A stretch of DNA of 64,000 bases from Anarhynchus alexandrinus (Eukaryota; Chordata; Aves; Charadriiformes; Charadriidae), in assembly GCA_008711295.1 (NCBI GenBank), contig VUYV01000330.1, positions 537,241 to 601,240 on the forward strand. The letters run 5' to 3'. How positions within the stretch are numbered: the first letter of the stretch is position 1; every line of letters starts with the position of its first letter. Of this stretch, positions 26,117 to 37,690 are shown piece after piece. Position numbers and translations under genes: made by a program. The notes below the pieces were generated by a model. The model was given only the letters and a program-made list of their open reading frames with translations, did no database searches and was not told where the DNA came from.

Positions 26117-26143
26117 CATTCAGTGCATTCAGTGCATTCAGTG
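26117..26143 (+). repeat. 9-bp CATTCAGTG repeat, three copies, at CR1 5' junction
   Basis: Three exact CATTCAGTG units run directly into the 5'-truncated CR1 at about 26141. Confidence 0.9.
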
Positions 26144-26554
26144 ACAGGACAAGGGGGAATGGCTTCAAACTGGAAGAGGGCAGGTTTAGATCGAACATTA
26201 GGAAGAAGTTTTTCACTGTGAGGGTGGTGAGGCACTGGCCCAGGTTGCCCAGAGAGGTTGTTGAGGCCCCATCCCTGGANCGTGAGATTGAGACTAATGC
26301 ATATTCTGAAATTGGGCTTCTGATTTAAGCCGCTAAAGAATAACTGTTCCGAAACTAACTCCGGTAGCATCGCAGAGGGGCTTCCCGCGTCTCGGAGACC
26401 TCACCGACGGACCCACCAGTGCTGCCCCGCGCATTTGAGTGCTCCTGGCTCTCTTGAATTTGATCAACAACACGTTCCTCNGGGGTTGGAACTCGATGAT
26501 CTTCAAGGTCCTTTCCAACCTAAACCATTCTATGATTCTATGATTCTATGATTC
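26141..26554 (+). mobile_element. CR1 LINE 3' fragment, interrupted by probable assembly error
   Basis: Positions 26141-26279 match the larger CR1 copies at 34418 and 62887: GGGGGAATGGCTTC, the GTTTTTCACTGTGAGG stretch, and GCCCCATCCCTGGA. The element is then broken by N at 26280. It resumes after N at 26481 with GGGTTGGAACTCGATGATC and ends in ATTCTATG octamers at 26554. The roughly 75-110 bp expected between these parts are absent. The 200 bp in their place copy the 3' flank (26558-26757), so the break is more likely an assembly artefact than an insertion. Confidence 0.9.
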
Positions 26555-26757
26555 AGCGTGGGATTGAGACTAATGCATATTCTGAAATCGGGCTTCTGAT
26601 TTAAGCCACTAAAGAATAACTGTTCCGAAACTAACTCCGGTAGCATCGCAGAGGGGCTTCCCGCGTCTCGGAGACCTCACCGACGGACGCACCAGTGCTG
26701 CCCCGCGCATTTGAGTGCTCCTGGCTCTCTTGAATTTGATCAACAACACGTTCCTCA
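26281..26757. repeat. Direct duplication bounded by two N (probable assembly duplication)
   Basis: Positions 26281-26480 lie exactly between two single N bases. They repeat 26558-26757 with about four substitutions. The intervening bases are the 3' end of a CR1 copy. The first copy interrupts the CR1 element just where its missing central part should be. Confidence 0.85.
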
Positions 26758-29220
26758 AGAGCCTGCGGAGCGCTTTGGGGCCTCGCTTTCTTTTTTCCCT
26801 TTTTTTTTATGGGCAGCCCACCTTTCCGTAGTAAACAACAAACGAGCCGGTGTTGCGACGGCAGTTGGGGAAGGTGCGAACCGAGGTGGGGTGTGAGCGT
26901 GTGTGCGCGCGGAGCTGCTGCGCTCTGAACCGCTTCTCATTTGTACTTTGTTCATGAACGTCAGGGCAGAGAATCTTTCCGTTTTATTGGCATTGTATAC
27001 AATAAGTTATTAAATTTCATCTCTGTAATACACCTGCAGTAAAATAACAAAACATTACTGCACTTAAGGAACATGTGTGTGTGTTGCAATGTTCCACCCC
27101 TCCCTTCCAAACAGCTGCTTACGGATTTCAAGATCCATTGTATATATTCCCCAGAGCCCACCTCTAATAATCGAGACACATCTGCCATTGCGGTATTATA
27201 GGCATATGTAGTTTTATTGAAAACTATACCTGTATATAAAAAAATTAAATAACTCCTACCTCAATTAAATTGGCAAGCTACCTTTTCTGAAGATCATATT
27301 GCAGACCTCTGGAGACACGGCGAGTTCATTTTATTCTTCTGTTACAAATTACTTAGTATTTTTTTGCTTAGTCAAATAACTAGGTTTCCTCACGTTTTGA
27401 TGGCAAGATTCCTTTACCTCTAATAATTTCTCCCTCCCTGTAAAAACCACACGAGCTGGACTAAAGTGATAAAAGATACCTCGTGTACCAAGGAATTTCG
27501 GTTCCTACGAAGTCTATTGCTAATCCATTTTTTGTGATTAGACGTGCAGTGGCAATGCCCTTAACAAAAGCTCCAGCGCTTTGTTTATTTGCTTTTAAGT
27601 ATTTGAACGCTGTGATTTCTTGGCTGGGCGATGTGTACTAACCAGCCACGGTTGCGTGTTCCGCAGGAAACGCGGTACAAAATGGAATTATGCTGTATTG
27701 TACCTATAGCCTTTGGCTAAAGTAAATGCAAAGAGAAGGAGGTCCTTGCCCCTGGAGTCCAAAATTCCTCCTCGGCGGTTACAGCCCTACTAACCTCTTG
27801 TGTAGGCATGACCTTGCACGTGGGGTAAGGAGATGGAGCGGGTCAACGCCGCATCTGGCTTGCCCTGACCTCATCAGTACACGTTCCTGCCCCAAGGACA
27901 AACGGTCAATGGGAATGGATAAAATTCCGGCTCACATGAGGTGGGTGGGAGACATCCCCTGGAGTTCAGTGGGGCTGGGAAGCAGAACTTCGCCTAGTAA
28001 CCTCTGCGGTGATTTAGAGTTGGAGAAGATTCACCGCTGTGGTTGCTTCTTCTCGAGCATCCCGCTTTGGGAGGTGGAATCATTGCTCCTGCTCCAGAAA
28101 TTAGTTCCAGCGCCCATAAACTATCCTCCTGTGATCATGGGCACATTGCGGACTAATGTTTTTGATGTTACAGCACTAAAATAATGACATAAGAGATAAA
28201 ATTTCCATGTTAATCAAATGTATTAAAGGAACAGACTTAAGTTCAGATGTCTGAATGGCTCATTTAGCAGAATTCCTCATGCATCCAGAAAGACACGGTT
28301 TCATTGTCCATATCATAATTGAAGAAATGCTAAAACCCAACACTGCAATTTAGTGGTAAAAGGAGTGCTTTTCTCTTAGCCCTTTGGATCAAATGTTAAG
28401 CTGAGGGCTATTTTGTTGGAAGTGAGCATTCCAAGGGCACCTTTCTGGAGCTTATAACCTGGCAACAGAATAACACTGCGATTTGTAATGTGCAATAATA
28501 GGTTTATGTTGTGGTTGAGTGCTAATAGGAGCTCGGTTTGCCTTCGCAGTCGCTGCACTCTGACTTTCGCTGCTATCGTGAATGCGATAAAAAGGGGAAT
28601 GATGCTCGCCCGCAGTTGTACCGTGGCAGGTTGCGGGCTCGCCGTGCTGCACGTTACTGGTTCGGGTCTGGTCAGTGTTTGATGGAGCACCTCCAGCCAA
28701 AAAGGCTGTGCTTGGACTAATTCTGGCAGTTTTCAGGACTCAGAATGGACTATTGAGTGCCGCGGCGTACAAGGGTGATAGCTGGGGATGCTCTCTCCTT
28801 GGCATATAAGGTCTGGTTTGGCAGGTTTTGCTAATATAAATGCATAAACCCTAAAAAGCAAAAAATCGGTCCGGTGGAATAACAGCTGAAACCATTTTCG
28901 TTGCATACTTGGTGCAAACAGTGGCATTTATCAACCGTTCATTGCTTTCTCCAAAGACAACGTGTTCATGCCTCGGTGGTGAACTACCTGTTCCTTTCCC
29001 TGGCTGCATTAATAACCCATGTTCTTTCCGAATCATTCGCGGAACGAGCCTTGTAGGCCCATTAGATAATCCAGCTCAGCCCAGCTGAGGTAGTGACAGT
29101 TCAAGCAAGTCCTGAAGAAAAATATCACTTTTTGGACTATCAGAAATTCTTATCAGTGTGATGATGATGAGGATAAGGATATAGTTTCACTAAAGACACT
29201 ATAGCTTTAGAGCTTTACTC

Positions 29221-29476
29221 ACAGAATCATTGAGGTTGGCATCTCTGGAGGTCACGTCGTCCAACTCCTGCTCGAGCAGGAGCAGCTGAAACCCAGGACC
29301 GTGTCCAGATGGGTTTGAATATCTCCAAAGATGGAGACTCCACAACCTCTCCGGGCAACCTCTTCCCGTGTTTGACCACCCTCACAGTAAAAAAGTGTTT
29401 TATTGGGTTTAAGTGGAATTGCCATGTTGCAGGCTGTGCCTGTAGCCTCAGTTATCGAGCGCTTTGGGTCACAGAC
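29221..29476 (-). mobile_element. CR1 LINE fragment (older, diverged)
   Basis: Begins ACAGAATCATTGAGGTTGG and continues through recognisable CR1 blocks in reverse complement: CACGTCGTCCAACTCC, GAGACTCCACAACCTCTC, GGGCAACCTCTTCC and TTTAAGTGGAATTGCC. The 3' boundary on this strand fades around 29476, so that end is approximate. It is more diverged than the 34418 and 42846 copies. Confidence 0.82.
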
Positions 29477-32400
29477 TTCCAGAGGGTTCGGTAAATCTGC
29501 AGCTTTCACTGGGCAATTTTATGCAAAATGGGGAGAGGATGAGGAGCTCACGTGCGCGCAGTGTGTGAGCACACGTACACAACACGCATACGCAGCACGT
29601 ACTCATCTGTTTAAGCATTACAAAGGATTGTGGTAGACATAAGATAGCTCTAAGAAATGGTTTTCTGGGGGAAGCTTCAGCATTGACCTCATTCCTGACA
29701 CCTCTCAGACAAAATAGTCTTCTTGTCTCTGGGAGCAGTTGTCTTTTGAGAGTCGTCTTCTGTTCCTCCCCTCTGTTTCTCCCACCGTTTCAGTGGTAGA
29801 GTTACCCTCTCACTGGAGGCATCGGCCTTCCGTAGCTTCTCTCCCGCTCTGGCTCCTCCTGGACACACCGGTTGGTTTGCTGAGGTTGGGTTTGGCTGTC
29901 GGTGGTGGGGTGCTTTTCGGTGTGGTCCTGAGCAGAGCTCGTCTCGTGCCTGTCCAGGCCATGACTGCGCCCTCAGCATCACCCGATGCACACAGAAATA
30001 AAGAGGTGATTTTAGGTATCATTTTCTCCAGGTGACCATCGTGTTTCTGAACGTGAGGATCTCCCACGGTTGCCCCAAACCCGCACGGCCACTTTTGCCG
30101 CGTTCGCTGTCCGCTGTCGCATTGCTCATTTCCAACGGACCGTTTCCAATAGCCTTTTTACTGCCCAGAAGTTCCTCCGTTCCCCCCCCACCCCCTCCTG
30201 CCATGTGGTTACCTGCTGCTTTGCAGGGGAATGAATAGCATCTTTAATCACACTTAATTACCATGCGGCTGCAGACAGGAACTTCACATACCGAACAGCT
30301 CAAGATGGAGAAACGCCGTCCTTTACAAGCACAGATAGATACAGAACGCTAAGTATTAAAATAATCACTATTTTCAAAACACACGCTGCACATAAGGTTT
30401 AGTCGGGATCTATACTTTCTAAGACAGCTATTAATTTGCTTCCACGAGTCATAAAATTTCTCTCATTTTGCAAAGTCCTTTACAGTGTTTCCAGCTGCAA
30501 CGGAAGCGATCGGTAAGTTGTCCCGATCTCTCTGAGTTTCAAAATCCAGTGTGTCTCTTTGGTTTACACTTTGCCCGGGCTAATAATGCTCTTTTAGGTC
30601 ACTCAGCTGCAGAAGTAAGTAGCTCAGTACATGGATGGGCTGAGAAATGGGTGTTTTAACAAGCGAGTGCCGTGCATTTAGGCAGCAGCTCGCTCCTGCT
30701 GCATTGCCTGTGGAATTTCTTCACCTGCTTTGCCGCACACTCCCGGGGAAGGGCCAGATAAACACAAGCCCACGATCTGTATATTTTTAAGAGCTTTCGC
30801 ATTCCAGTAAACTCTCGCCACCTGATTTTTCACAGAAAGCTCTTTAACTTCCTTCTTGTTAATAGCTGGAGAAAACCAGGAATATGTTTACATCCCCCAT
30901 GAAAGGCCGCGTTTGCGCATGGCGGCGTTCCTGCCCCCGTGTCCGGCGCCAGCCTTGGCCAGCGCTCCAGCCGGGCATCGCCGCTGACCTTAGTGACATT
31001 CCCTCTCTGGAAGAAGACCCTCTCGCCGTGCTTCTGTTGTTGTGTGATGTATTCCTTGGCTGCTTGGCTTAAAAAAGGAGCAATTGCTTTTGACAAGTAG
31101 AGATTTCAGGGACTGTATGAGGATATGAATCCTACCGGCTATTTATGTATAGAATAATTAAAAACAATGATTAAGTTCTGCTCTCAGCCTGCCTAAAAAA
31201 AGAAACCCCTCTGATACCTCAAACACACAACCAACATCAAATGGCTGCAGAGTTGTCGCGGAGCATTCCCTACTTCTTTTCTACTTCTTTGCCCATCTGA
31301 AGGCGCTTTTCCAGCTTGTTTTAATTCGGCGTTAAAATACTTCTGTGGGGCAAGGGAGCGCCGTGCGTTCCTGGTGGGTCAGGATTTGGGTCCGGAAGAC
31401 CCACCTTGGTTGCCCGTGGCCATGAGGTGCCTGCCCAGCTCTCCGAAGGGCTCCCATGAGTGTTGGGTAGCTGTTCCCAGAGGAGCACCCGGAGCCCGGG
31501 AGCCCCGGTTGCCTGCGGGCGGTGGAGGCGACTGGTGGTGCCCAGCGGGGCTGGCACGGGCACGCACCGCTCTTCTCGTGGGGTGAGCGGCTCCCGGCGC
31601 TGGGTGAGCTGAGTCATCCCCCTCCATCCTCCCCTCGGGAGCAGAAACCCACATTTGGGGTGCAGCAGTGCCTAAGTTAGCGCTCCGCATCTGTAGACCG
31701 GGGGGCCATCAACCGCCGACTCGGCGATGCCTTGCAGTGTGTCTTTCTCGCTTCCCCTTTCCTGTTTTGCTTGGTTTTCATTGTTCCCCTTTCAGAGCTT
31801 CCCCCCTCCCCCTCCCCCATAACCGACTTGTGTTTTGCTGCAGTCTGGGGCGGGTGCTGGGATTGCCGTGGTTGGGGCCGGGGGTCAGGGCTGGATGCGT
31901 CCCGCGCGGGTGGAGGAGCCGGGCTTGAGCCCTCGCGTGCCTCTCAACTGGGAATCTCCTCCGGGGGCAGCCTGGGCTTCCCCGGTGCGGCCGTCCTCCT
32001 TCTGCTCTCAGCCTTTATTCGGCTTGGGAGGAGAATTTTTAAAGTGTTCCCTCCCCCCTTCCTCCAGCTTTGAAAAGTGCCAAACACGTTGTTGGTGTTT
32101 AACAAATAATAAATAATAATAACACAGGAGCCAGGTATTTCTTTCTGCCTTTGCGGCAGCTGAGGTGCGTGGCTGCCAGGCATTCCGCTCGCGCTGCAGT
32201 ATGTTTAGCAACAATGGAGAAGTTAATATTTTTTATTTCGTTTTGAAGTTAATGACAGAATATAGCCATCTGTCTGCGTGTTTATAGGTCTGTCTTTTTG
32301 TCTTTTTTTTTTAAACTATTTTCTTTCTTTGAAAAGGGATCCTGGTCGACTGTCAGGAGAAAACGTGGGGTTTTTTTAAATAGTAAAGATATAGGCTATA

Positions 32401-34417
32401 CTACAGTTAGAATTATGGCTATTTCCCACATCCTTTCAAAAGCGTCTGGGGTAAAACACATATAAAGCCTAACAAAAAACAACTGTATCACTGAAACATA
32501 ACTCACTTGGGTATTTCTCTTTGTCTTTTTTTACATACGCTATAATATACAGCGTTACCTTTACATTGGATAACAAGGTGCTGTGACAAATCCAGGTTCT
32601 GGAGAGTTCTATTGTTATTATTGCACGTAATGCAAAAAATGATAATTAACTGCCAGGAATATTATAGCCATCTACAGAGAAGATCAGCGAGAAGCTGCCA
32701 CTGCTTTATGGCACCTTACTGCCGGGTCTTCCCCATGCCGTGGAAGGAGCGATGGGCTACTGCAGCTCACCGACGGAGTCTTCGCTCTGTCTGTTGTGAA
32801 CAAGAAGATACGAAATAGGTGGTTTCCACAGTTTGAAAATCCTGCTTGCCGCTTCGGTCCTGAAAAGTAAAATGTGAAGAACCTCAGAGGAAGGTTTCAT
32901 GAGGCCATCTTGCATCATCAAGAAGAGTTGCCCATGTCTTGCCCTCTGCCTACGTCTTGTTGGGAACAGAGCTCCTCCACCATTTTCTAACGCCCTTTCA
33001 GCGACTGCTGTCCTAAACACTCCCCAGTACTTGCACCCTGCTTCACTGCTCCCCTTTTGTTAAACCTTGGGCGCGGAAGAGCCATAATTTTCCACGCATC
33101 CTCACCCTTTTCTTTTTAATATGTATTTCCAGTTGAAATCAATCATTTTTAGAAGTTTTATTCCACGATGACCAGTCTTGGACAGGCTTTGCGAAATGAT
33201 TGATTCCTCGCCCAGCTTTGGAAGTCTTGCGAGAAAGTGCATTTGCAGTTAGCGCGAGCCACCACTCCGCTCTTCTGGCACCGTCGGCAGAGTTCTGTAG
33301 CAGCGATATCCTCCCTCATCCCCGGGCACGAGATACCGGAGTCGCATATGGAAATTTCTCCTGCTTGTCATATTTTACGGGCACATGGCACATCCTGATA
33401 GCGTAACCAAAGATTTGACGCGATCGTACACGTGTGGAGCAGCACAGGCAGTTTTTGGAATTGCAAATGTACAATAGGAAGACACCTTTTGCTGTGTATT
33501 TTTCGGTAGCCCAGCGAGGGCGAATGAGGCTCCTTCCTCATGCGCTCTTGCTCCTGCATCTGGATATAGGAGACCAAGGATGCTGTCCCAGTATCGCTAG
33601 GTTTTCCAGTTACTAGTCTTATTCTGAAGTTATCTGGTTTTACAAATTTTGCAGAGTAGCTTCTGGCTCTTTGCTTTTTTCTGCTTCATTCCTTTATCAA
33701 TTAAACTGCTCTGAGATACGTTGTACGGATTTCCATAGGGAGTTAAGGAAAATCAAGAACAAAGCAGTGTCTCTGAAACTTTGCTCTCCTCTGTGCTGCT
33801 TTTCAGCCGGGCTTTTCTTTTCTGTCGAGTAATTCCGCACGGTGGCTTTGATTTATTTTTTAAATAAATTCTTTCTTTCAGATAAAGTAATTACACAATT
33901 TGTGACCACTTTTGTCCCTAGTATTAGGCTGAAGTGGTGGTTCCATCCCTGCGGAGCTCTACTCCACATCAGCTCTTTTATGCGTCTTTTGCCTGTGAAG
34001 GCGTTGCTGTGTCTTTCGTTAGTGCCGTGAGCGCAATTCGGAGCAAAGGACAGTGTGACGGAGCCATGAGAGGAGACCCAGAGGGAGGCACATCCCCACG
34101 CGGTCCCGTAGCACCTAATTTTAGATGGGCACCGACCCGCCGGGCACCGGATGGCTGGTGCCGGTTTGCCTGAGCCCGGCGGCATGGCACAGCGGGAGCA
34201 CAGCTTCTCCTGCGGCGCGGGCGAGGTAAAACCTTGCCCCACAGTGGCAGAGCTTCTCCTCCCTTTGCCGTGCGAAAAAAGAATGGGGGACGCCCCACTC
34301 AGAGGGCGAGCGGGGTGCGTAGAGGGTCTGCTCTTCCCCAGCGCCTGCAGCCCACCTCTGTGGGAGCCCGCAGGCGAGCCGAGCCGGACAAACAGCCGTA
34401 GGACCCAGTCAAGCACC

Positions 34418-34976
34418 ATATGTGCCCCTCTACTCCGCTCTCGTGAGACCCCACCTGGAGTACTGCATCCAGCTCTGGAGTCCCCAACATCAGAAGGACA
34501 TGAACCTGCTGGAGTGTGTCCAGAGGAGAGCCACGAGGATGATGCGAGGGCTGGAGCACCTCTCCTATGAGGAGAGGCTGAAAGAGTTGGGGCTGTTCAG
34601 CCTGGAGAAGAGAAGGCTCTGGGGAGATCTTATTGCGGCCTTTCAGTACCTAAAGGGGCTACAGGAGAGCTGGGGAAGGACTTTTTACTGGGGCATGGAG
34701 TGGTAGGACGAGGGGGAATGGCTTCAAACTGGAAGAGGGCAGGTTTAGATTGAACATTAGGAAGAAGTTTTTCACTGTGAGGGTGGTGAGGCACTGGCCC
34801 AGGTTGCCCAGAGAGGGTGTTGAGGCCCCATCCCTGGAGGTGTTCAAGGCCAGGCTGGACATGGCCTTGGGCAGCCTGGTGTGGTGGGAGGTGTCCCTGC
34901 CTATGGCAGGGGGGTTGGAACTCGATGATCTTCAAGGTCCTTCCCAACCTAAACCATTCTATGATTCTATGATTCT
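34418..34976 (+). mobile_element. CR1 LINE, 5'-truncated, with end of polymerase ORF
   Basis: About 560 bp of CR1 running into the 3' tail ATTCTATGATTCTATG at 34960-34976. Its first roughly 285 bp encode the C-terminal end of the CR1 ORF2 reverse-transcriptase polyprotein: a frame starting at 34422 with [25 protein letters not shown] and [19 protein letters not shown]. It then runs through the 3' UTR. The catalytic reverse transcriptase and endonuclease domains are absent, so the copy cannot move by itself. It is very similar to the 42846 and 62887 copies, which suggests insertions of one young subfamily. Confidence 0.95.
34422..34706 (+). pseudogene. CR1 ORF2 C-terminal remnant
   Basis: A 94-residue open frame whose first about 85 residues match the tail of CR1-type reverse-transcriptase ORF2: [13 protein letters not shown], then an arginine-rich [30 protein letters not shown] block and [16 protein letters not shown]. 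The upstream catalytic parts are missing because of 5' truncation. The first Met is not a natural start. It is retrotransposon debris inside a TCF4 intron. Confidence 0.85.
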
Positions 34977-35400
34977 TGGAATTAAACACACGTGCCTCTT
35001 CACAGGCACATTCCTCCTCCCTGAATTTGGGCAGGTTTAGATACATCTGCTTTAATTTGTCTAATAGAGATGACATGAACCGATGAAAGTGGTACCGTAA
35101 GGACAAAATGTTGCTGACTCTTCTCCTTCACGCGTTGGAATATTCGGGTTACTATACCTGTGATACATCTACCTGCAGTAGGAAACCCCCGGTGTGCTCC
35201 CGGCGAGCGCGGGGAAGTGCTGCGGTACCGGGGGGTGCGGGCACGGCAGGCCTTGGGTGGGCGCTGCGTGCTATGGAGACGATCCTGAAGGGATACCTGG
35301 ACCAGAAACACGGAGGTGCTGAGCGTGGCAGCGCCTGGCAGGGGTGAAGCACCCACCGGGGCATCTTAACGCGCCAGGCAGTGAAACCAGGGTGGCCAGG

Positions 35401-35580
35401 GATGCTCCGTGGCCGGGGATGCTCCATGGCCGGGGGATGCTCCGCGGCCGGGGGATGCTCCATGGCCGGGGGATGCTCTGTGGCTGGGGGATGCTCCGTG
35501 GCCAGGGATGCTCCGTGGCCGGTAGATGCTCCATGGCCGGGGGATGCTCCACGGCCAGGGGATGCTCCGTGGCCGGCCGG
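35401..35580 (+). repeat. 17-18 bp GC-rich minisatellite, ten copies
   Basis: Ten head-to-tail variants of GATGCTCCRTGGCCGGGG with scattered substitutions, for example CTGTGGCTGGG in the fifth copy. Because the unit is close to 18 bp, all frames stay open for long stretches, which explains the repetitive open frames on both strands. Confidence 0.95.
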
Positions 35581-36359
35581 CTCCCGGCGCGCGCCGCAGC
35601 AGCAGGGATGCAACCGCAGCGTTTTCTGCTTTGGCTTTTCATCGAACACGTGCAGTCTTTGCTTTTACTTAAAAGCGTTGGTTTGTTCCTCCTGCAGTGC
35701 CGACCTAACTGGGAGTAGCGTGCTCCGCTCCGAGTCGCTGAAATACCAGCTTGTTATATTTTTACCTGCGTCAGCATAAAAAGGTGCTTTTCCCTCCCCT
35801 CCCCGCTCCAATTTCTCATAGCAGCTGAATTTGCCAATTTTGTTGTTGTTGTAGGGTGACTCTAATTTTTTGTCCTGTCTTAAGTGCAAGGTGACCTAAG
35901 CTTTGCAGACTTGACTTGAAATGGATGTGCCTCTGCGCTTTGCTCAGCCCCAGATATACGCTGTGTTAGAATATATTGGTTTCCATTAAAGAGCGTGTAC
36001 TTCAGCTGTGCGGAAAAAGATTGCAAGTAGCAGAGGGAAATATAAAATAGAGGAAAAAAGGCAGTTCCTATTTTAAATACCACGAGTGTCATTAGTTGGT
36101 TTTGGGCGTATTTGCATAACATGATTCTGTAAAAAATAAATGTGACTTTATAACACTGAAAACATAAGGCTCCTCTAACATGAAACACGATTTTGATACC
36201 CAAACTGCTCAAGTTGAAATTTTCAGCAGCCCTTTCCCGAGCAAATGATGGCAGCATACACCCGTGTCGTGTCTTTGCATCGTTCCTATCTATTCATTTC
36301 CTTAGGCCCTAAGGAAGGTCATTGCCCATCTTCTGGAGAGACTCTGATTTTTGCAGTTG

Positions 36360-36700
36360 TGGCACCGGAGTGGGCGTCCGTCCGTCTGTCCATCCCTTCT
36401 CCAGGATTTGCGTTCGCCTGGGGAGGGCTGTCCGTGGCGCGGGGAGCCGGCGGTGCTGCGGGCGACGGGGTCGCCCCGGTCTTGCCTACCGTACCGTTAA
36501 CTTCCAGTCCCACTTCTTCCCTCCGCTTCCTTTGCAACGAGCGGCCGAGGTTTCACTTCTCCGCTCCCTCCCCGGAGCGGGCGCGCGCTCTTTCCCCTAA
36601 ACGGGGCAGCTCCGACCAAGGCAGAGTCCTCTCCAAACCCGCGCCCCGCAGAGCCACGCTGCCCTCGCCCCGCTGGGACGCCGGAGCATTCGAGGACGCG
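36360..36700. promoter_or_regulatory. CpG-rich block
   Basis: A CpG-dense stretch in the exon 7-8 intron, with chance frames on both strands. No TATA box and no homology recognised. Confidence 0.28.
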
Positions 36701-37670
36701 CAAAGAAATGGCTTTTAGTCTGAGGATAATGATATTTTTTTTGTTCCCCCCCCAAAATCTCGCTTCCCCATCAAAAAGGGGGAAGGCCGTTGTTTATCTT
36801 TCAGGCTGATGAATAGTAAGAAGTTTTTTTTTAAAAAATAAAACATCCTCTGAGGAACTTAAAGTATTTAGCATGGGGTTTGTTATTTTTTTTTTGGACA
36901 GGAAGTTTCTTTGGTCTCTCAGATGTTTTTACGGTAACTTTTCTTTGGTTAAAAATATTACTAACATAATTTCAGAAAAAAAAAATGCTGTTTCCCATGC
37001 ATTTGAACTTCTGTAAGCCTTTCCTGTGTTCTCGTATTCAAAGGGAAAACAATAATTATATCATTAAAAATGGGAATTCAGCCACGAAACACCTTTTTAA
37101 GACTGCGGCATGTCAGGATATTTTACCCCGTCTGAGCCAACCTGCGCCAGCATTTCTGTTGTAAGCTCTTTGTAGTCGAACGCTTACACGGGGAAGAGCG
37201 ATGATAATTGACTTGTTAGGTTAGCGGGGCTTTTTTTAGGGTTTGTAATAATTTGCCAGAGAGGAACATTTTGAAGCAAGTAGTGGTAGGACATCCTCAG
37301 TGAATCATGTTGAAGTGCTTACTTGAACTGAAAAGAAGCAGAGCCCGGCGCAGCGGCTCTTGCCAGCGCGTCTTCGGTGTTTTTCTCAGGGAAAAAGAGT
37401 GCAAAAATGCGGTTCTGCGCGCGGCGTTCGTTTCTGCATGTCATCAATCCTCACTGTCTCCTATCCGTCTCCCCCCCATAAGTGACCGCAATGCTGATAC
37501 CTACCAGATGGTATAGGATTGGAGATGGTTGAAAAAAAAAAGGGGGGAGGCACTTATAGATGTTCTGAACTTCAGTGTTGCGTAGAAATACAGATATTTG
37601 TGTACTGGGAGGTACTGTGAAAAACAGGGATACCAGGACATGTGTTTCATAATTTAGCGAGCAGTTCCTA

Positions 37671-37690
37671 TATATATATATATATATACA
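37671..37690 (+). repeat. (TA)n microsatellite
   Basis: About ten TA dinucleotides, in intron 7. Confidence 0.9.

Noticed and set aside
35152..35779. Repeat-containing open frames
   Set aside because: Produced by the 18-bp minisatellite; no start, splice or homology support.
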